Shown here one piece after another: positions 46,792-58,233 of a DNA stretch of 64,000 nt; the first letter of the stretch is position 1, and every line of letters starts with the position of its first letter. The DNA comes from Comamonadaceae bacterium (GTDB taxonomy: Bacteria; Pseudomonadota; Gammaproteobacteria; Burkholderiales; Burkholderiaceae_C). The position numbers and the translations under genes were made by a program. Where the stretch lies: contig JAJTEW010000003.1 of assembly GCA_021299875.1 (NCBI GenBank), positions 80,531-144,530 on the forward strand, read 5' to 3'. A model generated the notes under the pieces. The model did not search any database, had not been told where the DNA came from, and was given only the letters and a program-made list of their open reading frames with translations.

Positions 46792-47378
46792 GATGCGTTC
46801 CTTCTCTGTTCAGCTTGGCATTGGCGCAGAAAGTGACCGCGCTAAAACCTGTTTACACAACCGGCTTTGGGTCTTGAAAACCGCAAAGCCCACGTTGCCG
46901 GAGCTGACGCCTGAAACGAAGGGAATTGCCGAAGATGACCGACCACTCAGCTGTGCCTGAGCACAGGAATGGGGGTCGTGGCGCGTGGATGGGGCGAGTC
47001 AAAAGGTGTGCGGATATTCGTCCACTGCCGAGGGTTTCCCGCGGTGTCTAAGACAAACTGCCGGGCACAAGGCGTGACACAAACGCACGGCTTCGTGAGC
47101 CATTTCATCCACATCAGCAAAGTTCCGAACAACACAACCATCTCGCTTTGATCCGTTGAGCAGCCCCGCAGGCTGCTCAACTTGGGGTATTCCGTATCTG
47201 GGTTTCTGGGCGTCGGCCCAACCTCCGGGGGTTTTGCCACTGTCGGCAGGGGCCTTCAGTCTGCAAAATCGTGCCGAGGGTGGCATCGACCATCTGGCTT
47301 GGCGCGGTGGTGGTGGACTAAACTCCTGCCTTCAGGAATTCATTTCCATTTGAATCAACCACTTACAGCCAATTGCCA
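46792..47378. other. Long divergent region: rne leader and rluC promoter
   Basis: These 587 bases hold no convincing gene. On the minus strand they would form the rne 5' leader. Two clear stems are present: CTGTGC-CTGA-GCACAG at 46951-46966 and the 10-bp stem at 47156-47180. In enterobacteria a long structured rne leader lets RNase E control its own mRNA; the same use here is inference. Confidence 0.5.
47156..47180. repeat. 10-bp perfect stem-loop in rne leader region
   Basis: TTGAGCAGCC and GGCTGCTCAA pair perfectly around a 5-base CCGCA loop. There is no T-run, so it is not a standard terminator; it lies about 370 bases before the rne start. Confidence 0.55.
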
Positions 47379-48395
47379 GTGAATCACATTATAGGGCCCA
47401 AGACGGCTGATACCGCACCTGTTGTCAAATGGTTGTTGGTCGACGAAGAGTCAGCGGGGCAGCGATTGGACAACTTTTTGATGCGTCATTTAAAAGGTGT
47501 GCCCAAAACGCACGTTTACCGCATCATTCGCAGTGGTGAAGTGCGCATCAACAAGGGACGGGCTGCTGCCGACACCCGGGTCGAGAACGGCGACGAGGTG
47601 CGTTTGCCGCCCGTGCGGGTGTCCGACAAGGTGGCCGAAAAAGCCGCCCAACCGGCGCCCAGCCGTGAATTCCCCCTGTTGCTGGAAGACGACAGCCTGA
47701 TGGCCATCGATAAACCCTCGGGCGTGGCTGTGCACGGTGGTTCTGGCGTGAGTTTTGGTGTGATCGAGCAGCTGCGCCAGGCGCGTCCTCAGGCCAAACT
47801 GCTCGAACTGGTCCACCGCCTGGACCGCGACACCAGCGGCATTTTGCTGGTGGCTAAAAAGCGCAGCGCTTTGAAACACCTGCAAGACCAGTTTCGTGAG
47901 CGCGAGACCGGTAAAACCTATTTGGCGCTGGTCAAAGGGGACTGGCCCGCCAAGCTCAAGGTGATCGACCAGCCGCTGCACAAATTTTTGCTGCCAGGCA
48001 AAGACGGGGTGGAGGGTGAGCGCCGCGTCAAGGTGACCACAGCCGATGACCCGGATGGCATGCGCTCCATCACTTTGGTCAAGGTGGCGCAGCGCCTGCC
48101 AGGGGCCACCTTGCTGGAAGTGACCATCAAGACTGGACGCACCCATCAGATCCGGGTGCATTTGTCCTCGCAAGGCCACCCGATTGCTGGCGACGACAAA
48201 TACGGAGATTTCGACTGGAACCGACAGTTGCAAAGGCCGGGAGCCAGCCCGGGCCTGAAGCGCATGTTTTTGCATGCTTGGCGCTTGCAGTTCAACCACC
48301 CCGTGACCGCCGAGCGCGTCGCTCTGCAAGCCGATTTGCCCCCCGATTTGAAAGCCTACATTGACCATGCCCAACACCAGACCCCGTCAGTTTGA
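47379..48395 (+). CDS. rluC: 23S rRNA pseudouridine synthase RluC
   Basis: An S4 domain (GQRLDNFLMRHLKGVPKTHV, RSGEVRINKGR) precedes the RluA-type catalytic domain with VHRLDRDTSGILLVAKK and GRTHQIRVHLSSQGHP. RluC modifies U955, U2504 and U2580 of 23S rRNA. A GTG start gives 338 residues; a TTG two codons earlier is also possible and neither has a clear ribosome site. It overlaps the phosphatase gene by 29 bases, the usual rluC-gph pairing. Confidence 0.93.
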   Translation: MNHIIGPKTADTAPVVKWLLVDEESAGQRLDNFLMRHLKGVPKTHVYRIIRSGEVRINKGRAAADTRVENGDEVRLPPVRVSDKVAEKAAQPAPSREFPLLLEDDSLMAIDKPSGVAVHGGSGVSFGVIEQLRQARPQAKLLELVHRLDRDTSGILLVAKKRSALKHLQDQFRERETGKTYLALVKGDWPAKLKVIDQPLHKFLLPGKDGVEGERRVKVTTADDPDGMRSITLVKVAQRLPGATLLEVTIKTGRTHQIRVHLSSQGHPIAGDDKYGDFDWNRQLQRPGASPGLKRMFLHAWRLQFNHPVTAERVALQADLPPDLKAYIDHAQHQTPSV

Positions 48396-49035
48396 CCTGA
48401 TCGCATTCGATTGGGATGGCACTTTGTTCGATTCCACCGCCCTGATCACCCGTTGCATTCAGCGGGCCGTGGTCGATGTGGGGGGGCAAGAGCCGACCCG
48501 CGAAGCTGCCTCCTATGTGATCGGCATGTCCCTCTTGCCCGCGCTGGCCCATGCCGCGCCCGATGTGCCCAAGGACAAATACCCGGCCCTGGGGGAGCGC
48601 TACCGCCACCACTACCTTCAGCACCAAAACGACATCAGCCTGTTTGATGGGGTCCTGGGCATGCTGGACGCGCTGAAAGCCAGGCACCACTGGTTGACGG
48701 TGGCCACCGGCAAAAGCCGCCATGGCCTGAACGAAGCCCTGCAGGCGGTCGAGTTGCGTCACCGTTTTGACGGTTCACGCACGGCCGATGAAACCGCGGG
48801 CAAGCCCAGCCCTTTGATGCTGCACGAGTTGATGCGCGAGTTTGGTGTAGAACCCGAGCGCACCTTGATGGTTGGCGACACCACGCACGACCTGCAAATG
48901 GCGTTGAATGCTGGGTGTGCCAGCGTGGGCGTGAGTTATGGCGCCCACGAGCCCGAGGCCTTTCATGCCCTGCAACCGCGCCATGTGGCCCACAGCGTGC
49001 GTGAACTGCACGACTGGTTGCTGCAACACGCCTGA
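48367..49035 (+). CDS. HAD-superfamily phosphatase (phosphoglycolate phosphatase-like)
   Basis: The 222-residue protein has HAD motif I AFDWDGTLFDST, motif II VATGKSR, and motif IV MVGDTTHDLQMALNAG, with an alpha-helical cap between. Related enzymes remove phosphate from 2-phosphoglycolate or other small metabolites; specificity is not certain. It begins inside the end of rluC, indicating translational coupling, and is followed after 20 bases by the Rieske gene. Confidence 0.9.
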   Translation: MPNTRPRQFDLIAFDWDGTLFDSTALITRCIQRAVVDVGGQEPTREAASYVIGMSLLPALAHAAPDVPKDKYPALGERYRHHYLQHQNDISLFDGVLGMLDALKARHHWLTVATGKSRHGLNEALQAVELRHRFDGSRTADETAGKPSPLMLHELMREFGVEPERTLMVGDTTHDLQMALNAGCASVGVSYGAHEPEAFHALQPRHVAHSVRELHDWLLQHA

Positions 49036-49055
49036 AGCCATCGAAAGGAGTGCCC

Positions 49056-49421
49056 ATGGAACCCATGATCCCTTTGTGCAACAGCGCCGACCTGGTCAAT
49101 GGCGGCCGGGCTGTGCCCTTCGACATCGTGTATGCCGGGCAGACCTGCCGGGCTTTTGCCATCCGCTACCAGGGTCAGGTGCACGCGTATCTGAACCGCT
49201 GCACCCATGTGGCCATGGAGATGGATGTCCAACCCGACCGTTTTTTTGACCACACGGGGCGATGGTTGATGTGCGCCACGCATGGTGCCACCTACCAACC
49301 GGACACAGGGGCTTGCTCAAGTGGTCCGTGTCGAGGGGGCTTGGTCTCAATAGACTTATCAGAGCGTGAGGGCGTGGTTCACTGGCATACTGCCTACAAC
49401 TTAAAGCCTGTTGAATTTTGA
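49056..49421 (+). CDS. Rieske [2Fe-2S] domain protein
   Basis: The 121-residue single-domain protein has the Rieske ligands in NRCTHVAMEMD and LMCATHGATYQPDTG (C-x-H and C-x2-H). AAGGAG lies five bases before the ATG. It has no membrane helix and no oxygenase partner nearby, so it is probably a soluble electron carrier or a regulator subunit. It lies between the phosphatase and the S49 peptidase, two bases from the latter. Confidence 0.92.
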   Translation: MEPMIPLCNSADLVNGGRAVPFDIVYAGQTCRAFAIRYQGQVHAYLNRCTHVAMEMDVQPDRFFDHTGRWLMCATHGATYQPDTGACSSGPCRGGLVSIDLSEREGVVHWHTAYNLKPVEF

Positions 49422-49423
49422 CC

Positions 49424-50440
49424 ATGCAAGACCCCCAGGACCACACGTCCAAGCCCGCTGAAACTTCACCCTTGCCGCCCACAGACGCCGTTCAGGCGCC
49501 CGCTTGGGTCGCACAGGACAATTGGGCACGCGAAACTTTGGAAAAACTGGCCTTTGCCAATTTGAAAGAGCAGAGAAGCGACCGCCGTTGGAAATTGGGT
49601 TTGCGTTTGGCTTGGATGGGGATTGCCATTTTTGTCATTTGGCAAATCTTCAATTTCGGTTCGCCCGCGACCAGCCCCAGCTTTCCGCACACAGCCTTGG
49701 TCACCATCGTGGGGGAAATCTCCTCAGACACCGAGGCCAGTGCAGAAAATATCATGTCGTCTATGCGCACCGCGCTCGAAGATCCGGGCTCCCGAGCGCT
49801 GGTGTTGTTGATCAACTCACCGGGCGGTAGCCCCGTGCAGGCCGGTCTGATCAACGACGAGATCACCCGATTGCGGGCGCTGCACAACAAACCCATCTAT
49901 GCGGTGGTGGAAGAGTCTTGCGCCTCTGCGGCTTACTACATTGCTGCTGCCACAGACCAAATCTTTGTGGACAAAGCCAGTCTGGTGGGCAGCATCGGGG
50001 TCTTGATGGATGGCTTTGGTTTCACGGGCTTGATGGACAAGTTGGGCGTGGAGCGTCGCTTGATGACGGCCGGTGAGAACAAAGGATTTCTGGACCCCTT
50101 CAGCCCTCAAACCGCGCCTCAGCGCGTGCATGCCCAGGCCATGCTGGATCAAATTCACAAGCAATTCATTGACGTCGTGAAAAAGGGCAGGGGGGATCGG
50201 CTCAAAGACAGCCCTGGCTTGTTCAGCGGTTTGTTTTGGAGCGGGCAACAAGCCGTGGATTTGGGCTTGGCCGACAGCTTGGGCAGTGTCGACGGCGTGG
50301 CCAGAGATGTGGTCAAGGCCCCCGATGTGATCGACTATACCCAGCGTGAAAATGTGGCCGAGCGCCTGGTCAAGCGTTTTGGCGTCGCGGTGGGCGAAGG
50401 CTCTGTTCGTTTGTTGAACAAGCCAGCGGTGTTGCGCTGA
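49424..50440 (+). CDS. S49 family membrane-bound signal peptide peptidase (SppA/SohB-like)
   Basis: The 338-residue protein has one N-terminal membrane helix (LAWMGIAIFVIWQIF, about residues 65-80) and a periplasmic peptidase domain: INSPGGSPVQAG, the nucleophile region ESCASAAYYIAAATD, and SLVGSIGVLMDGFG. This class degrades cleaved signal peptides using a Ser-Lys dyad. It follows the Rieske gene almost without gap. Confidence 0.92.
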   Translation: MQDPQDHTSKPAETSPLPPTDAVQAPAWVAQDNWARETLEKLAFANLKEQRSDRRWKLGLRLAWMGIAIFVIWQIFNFGSPATSPSFPHTALVTIVGEISSDTEASAENIMSSMRTALEDPGSRALVLLINSPGGSPVQAGLINDEITRLRALHNKPIYAVVEESCASAAYYIAAATDQIFVDKASLVGSIGVLMDGFGFTGLMDKLGVERRLMTAGENKGFLDPFSPQTAPQRVHAQAMLDQIHKQFIDVVKKGRGDRLKDSPGLFSGLFWSGQQAVDLGLADSLGSVDGVARDVVKAPDVIDYTQRENVAERLVKRFGVAVGEGSVRLLNKPAVLR

Positions 50441-50459
50441 CCACCACGCGGTCCCAACA

Positions 50460-51233
50460 TCAAGGCCCGATGGCGTAAACCGCGGGCGTATGACCATCAG
50501 GGCCTTTCAGGCCCTTCTTCCATTGGGCGACGCTGTGGCTTTGGATGTTGACCGATGGCAAGGTCAGGCCGCTGGCAATGGCCAGCCGAGTGGCGGCTTG
50601 CAGGTTTTGCAGCAAGCCGTCCAGCATGGCGGCATTTCGGTATGGGGTTTCTATCCACAACTGGGTTTGGCCGGTTTTCAAGGCCAATGACTCCAGCTGC
50701 TTGATGCGAGCCGATCGCTGTGCCGCGTCTTGTGGCAAATACCCCACAAAAGCAAAATTTTGGCCGTTCAGGCCACTGGCCGCCAGGGCCAGCAGCAAAG
50801 ACACGGGGCCCACCAACGGCACCACCGAGATGCCCAGTTCGTGCGCGGCCCGCACCACGGAGCTGCCCGGGTCGGCGACCGCTGGCATGCCGGCTTCGCA
50901 GACCAGGCCTACATCGAGCCCTTGCAAAGCTGCGGCCAAAAGAGGTTTGCCATCGAAACCCGATTGGTGGTCGCCTTTTTTGTGCACATGGCGAGGCAGT
51001 TCTGTGATGGTTTGTTCGGGCAAGGGAGCGATCAAGCTGTGGGTCTCGCTGACCCGCTTTAAAAATGCCCGTGTGCTTTTGGCGTTCTCGCAAACCCAGT
51101 GTTGTAGGCGTGCGGCGCAAGCCAGGGTGTGGATTGGCAGCACATCCTGGATGGGGGCTTGTTCGGCACAACCGAAGTCAAGGGGGGTGGGCACCAAAAA
51201 AAGACGCCCTTTGAGTGGCTTGGGCGCGTTCAC
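50460..51233 (-). CDS. Tetrapyrrole-methylase-fold SAM methyltransferase (RsmI-related)
   Basis: The 257-residue protein shows LFLVPTPLDFG at the N-terminus, then GLDVGLVCEAGMPAVADPGS and VVPLVGPVSLLLALAASGLNG, the motifs of RsmI-type methylases. It differs from true RsmI (which has GTPIGNLxD) at the first motif, so it is a paralogue group common next to maf in betaproteobacteria; target RNA or other substrate is unknown. It overlaps maf by four bases. Confidence 0.88.
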   Translation of the reverse strand: MNAPKPLKGRLFLVPTPLDFGCAEQAPIQDVLPIHTLACAARLQHWVCENAKSTRAFLKRVSETHSLIAPLPEQTITELPRHVHKKGDHQSGFDGKPLLAAALQGLDVGLVCEAGMPAVADPGSSVVRAAHELGISVVPLVGPVSLLLALAASGLNGQNFAFVGYLPQDAAQRSARIKQLESLALKTGQTQLWIETPYRNAAMLDGLLQNLQAATRLAIASGLTLPSVNIQSHSVAQWKKGLKGPDGHTPAVYAIGP

Positions 51234-51850
51234 AAAAGTTTCACTCCGGCTTGGCGCAGCAATCGGGCGGTTCGGATCAGGGGCAGCCCGATCAATGCAG
51301 TTGGGTCGTCGTTGTCGATCGACTCCAACAGGGCAATGCCCAAGCCCTCGCTTTTGGCGCTGCCCGCACAGTCATAGGGCTGTTCGGCCTGCAAATAGGC
51401 CTCGATCTCCTCGTCGCTCAAGTCGCGAAAGACCACGCGCACCTCGGCCAAATCAACTTGGCTAAAGCCCGAAGCCAAACAAACCACCGCCAAAGCGGTC
51501 TGAAAAATCACGGTTTGGCCACGCATTTGGCGCAACTGGGCCACTGCGCGGGCATGTTCGCCGGGTTTGCCCAAGGCTTGTCCTGCCAAATCGGCCACCT
51601 GGTCAGAGCCGATCACCACCGCCTCAGGGTGAAGCGCTGCCACCGCTTGGGCTTTGGCCAAAGCCAGGCGCAAGGCCAAAGCCCTGGGGCGCTCGCCGGC
51701 CTGAGGTGTTTCGTCCACTTCAGGTGCAGTCACCTCAAAGGGAATGCGCAACCGCTCCAGCAACTCGCGCCTGTAGCGCGAGGTCGAACCCAGCACCACA
51801 GAACGGCTGGCGGGGCTGTGGAGGGGTGATTGGGCAGAAGTGGTTGTCAA
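51230..51850 (-). CDS. Maf-family nucleotide pyrophosphatase (YceF type)
   Basis: The 206-residue protein has the Maf pattern VLGSTSRYRRELLERL, DETPQAGERP, VIGSDQVADL and YDCAGSAKSEGLG. The YceF subgroup hydrolyses m7GTP and similar nucleotides in housecleaning. It lies divergent to yceD with 49 bases between starts and overlaps the methylase gene, the arrangement seen at the yceF-yceD-rpmF locus. Confidence 0.92.
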   Translation of the reverse strand: MTTTSAQSPLHSPASRSVVLGSTSRYRRELLERLRIPFEVTAPEVDETPQAGERPRALALRLALAKAQAVAALHPEAVVIGSDQVADLAGQALGKPGEHARAVAQLRQMRGQTVIFQTALAVVCLASGFSQVDLAEVRVVFRDLSDEEIEAYLQAEQPYDCAGSAKSEGLGIALLESIDNDDPTALIGLPLIRTARLLRQAGVKLL

Positions 51851-51899
51851 AGCGCAGGTTCCAATGGGTTCAGAGGGGTGATTCTCTTACACTGCTGCC

Positions 51900-52448
51900 A
51901 TGGATAAAAAAATGGACCCCCAACACTTGGATTTGCAGACCTTTGCACGCGCCGGTCTGGCCCTGAGCGGCGAGGCTGCTTTGGCCGATTGGCCTCGTTT
52001 GGCGTTTGAGCAGCACGGGCAAGAACCAGCGGCTGGGGCTGTGAATTGGCACCTACAGGGGCGAGTGGTGGCACAGGCGGGTGCTGCAGACCAAATTTGG
52101 CTGGATTTGCGGGCGACGGTGCCACTGCCCATGCAATGCCAGCGCTGCCTGACCATGGTGATGGAAGACGTTTGCGCAGAACGTTCCTTCCGTTTTGTGG
52201 CCGATGAGGCCACTGCAGCCGCCTTGGACGATGAGTCAGAGGAGGATATTTTGGTCCTCAGTCGAGACTTTGATGCCTTGGCTTTGGTCGAAGATGAGTT
52301 GATTTTGGCCTTGCCGTTGGTGCCCTTGCACGCGGTGTGTCCCGAGGTTTTGCCCACGTCGGTGGCTGACCCGGAGTTTGAAGCCGCCTCAGAGCGCCCC
52401 AACCCGTTTGGCGTCTTGGCGGGTCTCAAAACAGGTGTGTCCAAATAA
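51900..52448 (+). CDS. yceD: YceD/DUF177 family protein (23S rRNA accumulation protein)
   Basis: The 182-residue protein has the DUF177 signature MQCQRCLTMV in the middle and LPLVPLHAVC near the end. YceD is needed for normal 23S rRNA levels and sits upstream of rpmF in many bacteria, as here. Confidence 0.92.
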   Translation: MDKKMDPQHLDLQTFARAGLALSGEAALADWPRLAFEQHGQEPAAGAVNWHLQGRVVAQAGAADQIWLDLRATVPLPMQCQRCLTMVMEDVCAERSFRFVADEATAAALDDESEEDILVLSRDFDALALVEDELILALPLVPLHAVCPEVLPTSVADPEFEAASERPNPFGVLAGLKTGVSK

Positions 52449-52475
52449 GTTGCATGCAGCCGACTTGGCTTGGGC

Positions 52476-52481
52476 TATAAT
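52476..52481 (+). promoter_or_regulatory. Consensus -10 element upstream of rpmF
   Basis: TATAAT lies 96 bases before the rpmF ATG. No good -35 is found at 16-18 bases (TTGCAT is 20 bases away), so the promoter is likely but its strength is unclear. Confidence 0.5.
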
Positions 52482-52571
52482 TGTGAGCTTCGCTTGGTGC
52501 GCCAAGTGACATCCCTTTAACCAGAAGCTGCGTTCACATCGTCGCGGCCTCCAAGCTTTCAAGGAGCCACC

Positions 52572-52754
52572 ATGGCCGTCCAACAAAACAAAAAGTCGCC
52601 CTCCAAGCGCGGCATGCACCGTTCGCACAACGCACTGAACGTGCCGGGTATCGCTGTAGAGCCGACCACGGGCGAAACACACCTGCGTCACCACATCAGC
52701 CCCAACGGTTTTTACCGCGGCCGCCAAGTGCTCAAAAACAAATCGGAAGCCTGA
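52572..52754 (+). CDS. rpmF: 50S ribosomal protein L32
   Basis: The 60-residue basic protein starts [20 protein letters not shown], the invariant L32 start, and ends [20 protein letters not shown] precedes the ATG. It opens the rpmF-plsX-fab gene block. Confidence 0.98.
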   Translation: MAVQQNKKSPSKRGMHRSHNALNVPGIAVEPTTGETHLRHHISPNGFYRGRQVLKNKSEA

Positions 52755-52782
52755 TCGGCCCGCAGCCCTCAAACCTTCAGAG

Positions 52783-52818
52783 GCCCGGCGCTACTTTTTG
52801 AGTAGCCTCGGGCTTTTT
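52783..52818 (+). terminator. Partial terminator between rpmF and plsX
   Basis: GCCCG..GCTAC pairs with GTAGC..CGGGC (12-base arms with two central mismatches) around a TTTTTGA loop and is followed by five T. It may lower transcription from rpmF into plsX and the fab genes. Confidence 0.65.
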
Positions 52819-52862
52819 GGTTTATGGCTTGTATCGATCCCGGTTTTGATCCGAAGGATGAC

Positions 52863-53927
52863 ATGACATCACCTCACCCGATCACTGTGTCTGTCGATTG
52901 CATGGGCGGTGACCACGGTCCTCGCGTCACGCTGGCGGCTTGCCGCAGATTTTTGGCGGCTCACCCTGATGCCCAATTGATTTTGGTGGGTCGGGCGGAA
53001 TCCTTGGCAGGGTTTTCCGATCCGCGGGCCCAAGTGGTCGTGGCCACCGAAGTGGTGGAAATGGATGACCCGTTGGAAGTGGCGCTGCGCAAGAAAAAAG
53101 ACTCCTCGATGCGTTTGGCCATTGAGCAAGTGCGCGATGGCAAGGCTTCTGTGGCTGTTTCTGCGGGCAATACGGGGGCTTTGATGGCCATTGCCCGTTA
53201 CGTCCTCAAGACCATGGAAGGCATCGATCGTCCCGCCATTGCAGGACAAATGCCCAACTTCAAGGGTGGTGGCACGACCATGCTGGATTTGGGTGCCAAT
53301 GTGGATTGCACCCCTGAGCATTTGCTGCAGTTCGCGGTCATGGGCTCAGCCTTGGTGTCGGTGTTGCAAAACAAAGACCAACCCACGGTGGGTTTGCTCA
53401 ACATTGGTGAAGAGGCCATCAAAGGCAACGAAATCATCAAAAAAACGGGTGAGCTGTTGCGATCGGCTGCCAACTCAGGTGATTTGAATTTTCATGGCAA
53501 CGTGGAAGGCAACGACATCTTCAAAGGCACGGTCGACATCGTGGTCTGCGACGGCTTTGTGGGCAATGTGGCCCTGAAAGCCAGTGAAGGCTTGGCCACG
53601 ATGGTCAGCGGTTTCCTCAAGGCCGAGTTCTCGCGCAGCATTTTCACCAAATTAGCGGCTTTGTTAGCCTATCCGGTCTTATCTGCTTTTAAAAATCGAG
53701 TTGACCACCGCCGGTACAACGGCGCCGCCTTGCTTGGTTTGCGTGGCCTGGTTTTCAAGAGCCATGGCTCTGCCGATGAGGTGGCTTTTGAAAATGCCTT
53801 AAGTCGGGCTTATGATGCAGCCCGAAACCAATTGTTGGATCGCGTGCGCGAGCGAATTGCCCATGCCGCCCCCTTGTTGATGGGCGCACAGGCAGAACAC
53901 TCAGACTCCGCGGCCGCCTCTTTATGA
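52863..53927 (+). CDS. plsX: Phosphate acyltransferase PlsX
   Basis: The 354-residue enzyme converts acyl-ACP to acyl phosphate for phospholipid synthesis. Seen: [43 protein letters not shown], and the late [14 protein letters not shown]. The ATG giving MTSPHPITV is preferred over a longer frame that runs back into the terminator. It overlaps fabH by four bases. Confidence 0.96.
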   Translation: MTSPHPITVSVDCMGGDHGPRVTLAACRRFLAAHPDAQLILVGRAESLAGFSDPRAQVVVATEVVEMDDPLEVALRKKKDSSMRLAIEQVRDGKASVAVSAGNTGALMAIARYVLKTMEGIDRPAIAGQMPNFKGGGTTMLDLGANVDCTPEHLLQFAVMGSALVSVLQNKDQPTVGLLNIGEEAIKGNEIIKKTGELLRSAANSGDLNFHGNVEGNDIFKGTVDIVVCDGFVGNVALKASEGLATMVSGFLKAEFSRSIFTKLAALLAYPVLSAFKNRVDHRRYNGAALLGLRGLVFKSHGSADEVAFENALSRAYDAARNQLLDRVRERIAHAAPLLMGAQAEHSDSAAASL

Positions 53928-54901
53928 GAATTTATTCACGCATTTTGGGCACGGGCAGTTATTTGCCCGAGCGACGCCTGAGCAACGCCGACCTTGCCGC
54001 TGAGCTGGCACAGCAAGGGGTTGAAACCTCCGACGATTGGATTGTTGATCGCACGGGAATCCGCGTGCGGCACTTCGCTGCCGATGAGCAAGGTTGCAGC
54101 GACTTGGCCACGCATGCCGCGCGTCAGGCCCTGAGCGCGGCAGGCTTGACCGCTCAAGACATCGACTTGATCATTGTGGCCACCTCGACACCCGACATGG
54201 TCTTCCCCTCGGTGGCCACCATGGTTCAGCACAAACTGGGGGCATCGGGCTGTCCGGCATTCGATGTGCAAGCCGTTTGCAGTGGCTTCATTTATGCCCT
54301 GGCCGTCGCCGATTCGATGATCCAGACGGGTTCGGCCCAGCGCGCTTTGGTCATTGGTTCAGAGATTTTCAGCCGCATCCTCGACTTCAAGGACCGCACC
54401 ACCTGTGTGTTGTTTGGCGACGGCGCGGGTGCCGTGGTTGTGGGGGCCTCGGATCAGCCCGGTATCTTGGCCACGGATTTGCATGCCGACGGCAAATACA
54501 AAGACATTTTGTGTGTGCCCGGTCACGTCAATCGCGGCGGTATCTTGGGCGATCCGGTGCTCAAGATGGACGGACAAGCGGTCTTCAAGCTGGCAGTGGG
54601 CGTGCTGGAAGAAACCGCCCGCGCCAGCTTGGCCAAGGCCCATCTGACCGATGCAGACATCGATTGGTTGATCCCTCACCAAGCCAACATCCGCATCATG
54701 CAAAGCACGGCCAAGAAACTGAAGCTGAGTCCAGACAAAGTGGTGGTCACCGTGGACCAGCACGGCAACACCTCGGCCGCCTCGATTCCTCTGGCGCTGG
54801 ACACGGCGGTGCGCGATGGTCGCATCCAGCGCGGTCAGACCCTGATGCTCGAAGGTGTGGGCGGAGGCTTCACTTGGGGTTCGGTTCTCTTGCGCTACTG
54901 A
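53924..54901 (+). CDS. fabH: Beta-ketoacyl-ACP synthase III
   Basis: The 325-residue condensing enzyme starts fatty-acid synthesis from acetyl-CoA and malonyl-ACP. The catalytic triad is visible: Cys119 in [10 protein letters not shown], His in [10 protein letters not shown], and Asn in [10 protein letters not shown]. Translational overlap (ATGA) with plsX. Confidence 0.97.
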   Translation: MRIYSRILGTGSYLPERRLSNADLAAELAQQGVETSDDWIVDRTGIRVRHFAADEQGCSDLATHAARQALSAAGLTAQDIDLIIVATSTPDMVFPSVATMVQHKLGASGCPAFDVQAVCSGFIYALAVADSMIQTGSAQRALVIGSEIFSRILDFKDRTTCVLFGDGAGAVVVGASDQPGILATDLHADGKYKDILCVPGHVNRGGILGDPVLKMDGQAVFKLAVGVLEETARASLAKAHLTDADIDWLIPHQANIRIMQSTAKKLKLSPDKVVVTVDQHGNTSAASIPLALDTAVRDGRIQRGQTLMLEGVGGGFTWGSVLLRY

Positions 54902-54979
54902 TCCACAACCCTTATGACCCCTGCGGTTCTGCGCCGCTGTCTGGCCAGACCTGATTCACTCCCGATACAAAATTTGCAC

Positions 54980-55926
54980 ATGACGACATTTGCTTTTGTT
55001 TTTCCCGGTCAAGGTTCTCAATCGGTGGGCATGCTGGATGCCTGGGGCGACCACCCCGCGGTGCTCGAAACCTTGAATGAAGCCTCCGACGCCCTCGGAG
55101 AAGACATGGCGAAATTGATCCACGAAGGTCCCAAGGAAGCGTTGGCCATGACCACCAACACCCAGCCTGTGATGTTGGTGTCGGCGGTGGCCGCTTACCG
55201 TGCTTGGTTGGCAGAAGGCGGCGCCAAGCCGTCTGTGGTGGCGGGTCACTCGCTGGGGGAATACAGCGCCTTGGTGGCTTCTGGCGTGTTCAGCCTGTCA
55301 CAAGCTGCGCCGCTGGTGCGCCTGCGTGCTGCCGCCATGCAAGCAGCCGTGCCGGTCGGTGTGGGCGCGATGGCCGCGATTTTGGGTTTGGCCTCTGACA
55401 AAGTCATTGAAGGCTGCCAACAAGCACAAGCCACATTTGGCGCAGGCAGTGCTGAAGTGGTGGAAGCCGTGAACTTCAACGATGCCGCACAAACCGTGAT
55501 CGCGGGCAGCAAGGCAGCCGTGGACAAAGCCTGCGAAGTGCTCAAGGCCATGGGCGCCAAGCGTGCGCTGCTTTTGCCTGTGTCGGCCCCGTTCCACTCC
55601 AGCCTGATGAAGCCCGCCGCTGAAAAGCTGCGCGAGAAACTGGCCTCCCTGACGTTGAGCACGCCTCAGGTCCCGGTGCTCAACAACATCGATGTGGCCA
55701 TCGAAACCGATGCCGACCGCATCCGCGATGCGCTTTACCGTCAGGCCTTTGGCCCCGTGCGCTGGGTCGAGTGCGTGCAGGCCATCAAAGCGCGCGGCGT
55801 GAGCACCCTGGTCGAATGTGGCCCAGGCAAAGTGCTGGCCGGAATGACCAAGCGGATCGATGCGGAATTGAATGGCGTGGCGTTGTATGACCCGGCCACT
55901 TTGGCCGATGTGAAAGGACTTTTGGC

Positions 55927-55930
<4 letters not shown>
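54980..55930 (+). CDS. fabD: Malonyl-CoA:ACP transacylase
   Basis: The 316-residue enzyme has FVFPGQGSQSVGML, the nucleophile Ser in AGHSLGEYSALVA, and VPVSAPFHS-type LPVSAPFHSSLM with the catalytic His. The longer frame adds 22 residues with no homology. It loads malonyl groups onto ACP. Four-base overlap with fabG. Confidence 0.96.
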
Positions 55931-56968
<1,038 letters not shown>

Positions 56969-56974
56969 CCAACG

Positions 56975-58219
56975 ATGACCCGGCGCCGCGTTGTTGTCAC
57001 GGGTTTGGGATGCGTCAGCCCCGTGGGCAACACGGTCGCCGATGCATGGTCCAACCTGCTCGCCGGTCAGTCCGGCATCGGTCCCATCACCCGTTTTGAC
57101 GCTTCGGCCATGTCGTGCCGGATTGTGGGTGAAGTCAAAAATTTTGACCTCGAGTCTTACATCAGCGCCAAAGAGGCGCGGACCATGGACCGATTTATCC
57201 ATTACGGCATTGCTGCAGCTGCCCAAGCGATCCAAGACGCAGGCTTGCCCACAGGCGAAGCCTTGGGTGAAGAAGAGGCCTGCCGCACCGGGGTGGTGGT
57301 TGGTTCTGGCATTGGTGGTCTGCCATTGATCGAAGAAACCCACATCGAGTACGTGGCGCGCGGCGCGCGGCGGATTTCCCCATTTTTTGTACCCGCTTCG
57401 ATCATCAACATGATCTCGGGTCACGTGTCAATGCGCCATGGCTACAAAGGACCGAATCTGGCCGTGGTCACGGCTTGCACCACAGGGCTGCACAGCATTG
57501 GCGAAGCCGGTCGTTTGATCGAGTATGGCGACGCCGACGTGATGATCGCAGGCGGTTCTGAGGGCACAGTGTCGCCATTGGGCGTGGGTGGATTTGCCGC
57601 CATGCGCGCTTTGTCGACCCGCAATGACGACCCCACGGCGGCCTCTCGCCCTTGGGACAAAGACCGCGACGGCTTTGTGTTGGGCGAAGGTGCGGGTGTG
57701 ATGGTGCTCGAAGAGTACGAACACGCCAAAGCCCGTGGCGCCAAAATATACGCGGAGCTCGGGGGCTATGGCATGAGTGCCGACGCGGGACACATGACCG
57801 CGCCCAGCATGGACGGCCCACGCCGCGCCATGCTGAATGCCATGCGCAATGCCGGTGTGAACGTGGATCAGATCGACTATTTGAACGCCCATGGCACCTC
57901 GACGCCCTTGGGTGATATCAACGAAACCCATGCGATCAAGGCAGCTTTGGGCGACCATGCCTACAAGACCGTGGTCAGTTCCACCAAGTCCATGACGGGT
58001 CACCTTTTGGGTGGTGCGGGTGGCATTGAAAGCGTGTTCACCGTGTTGGCGTTGCACCACCAAAAAGTGCCGCCCACCATCAACCTGCTCAACCCCGATC
58101 CCGAGTGCGATCTGGACTATTGCGCCAACACCGCGCGAGACCTGAAAATCGATGTCGCCCTGAAGAACAACTTCGGCTTCGGTGGCACCAACGGCTCCCT
58201 GGTTTTCAAACGCATCTGA
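56975..58219 (+). CDS. fabF: Beta-ketoacyl-ACP synthase II
   Basis: The 414-residue elongating synthase starts [19 protein letters not shown]. It has the catalytic Cys in [12 protein letters not shown] (usually TACATG), His in [11 protein letters not shown], and His in [12 protein letters not shown]. It begins six bases after acpP. Confidence 0.97.
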   Translation: MTRRRVVVTGLGCVSPVGNTVADAWSNLLAGQSGIGPITRFDASAMSCRIVGEVKNFDLESYISAKEARTMDRFIHYGIAAAAQAIQDAGLPTGEALGEEEACRTGVVVGSGIGGLPLIEETHIEYVARGARRISPFFVPASIINMISGHVSMRHGYKGPNLAVVTACTTGLHSIGEAGRLIEYGDADVMIAGGSEGTVSPLGVGGFAAMRALSTRNDDPTAASRPWDKDRDGFVLGEGAGVMVLEEYEHAKARGAKIYAELGGYGMSADAGHMTAPSMDGPRRAMLNAMRNAGVNVDQIDYLNAHGTSTPLGDINETHAIKAALGDHAYKTVVSSTKSMTGHLLGGAGGIESVFTVLALHHQKVPPTINLLNPDPECDLDYCANTARDLKIDVALKNNFGFGGTNGSLVFKRI

Positions 58220-58233
58220 CCCGGGTCACCCTC

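Noticed and set aside
46947..47240. 97-codon minus-strand frame in the rne leader region
   Set aside because: No ribosome site, no domain, and overlaps the leader stems; taken as chance.
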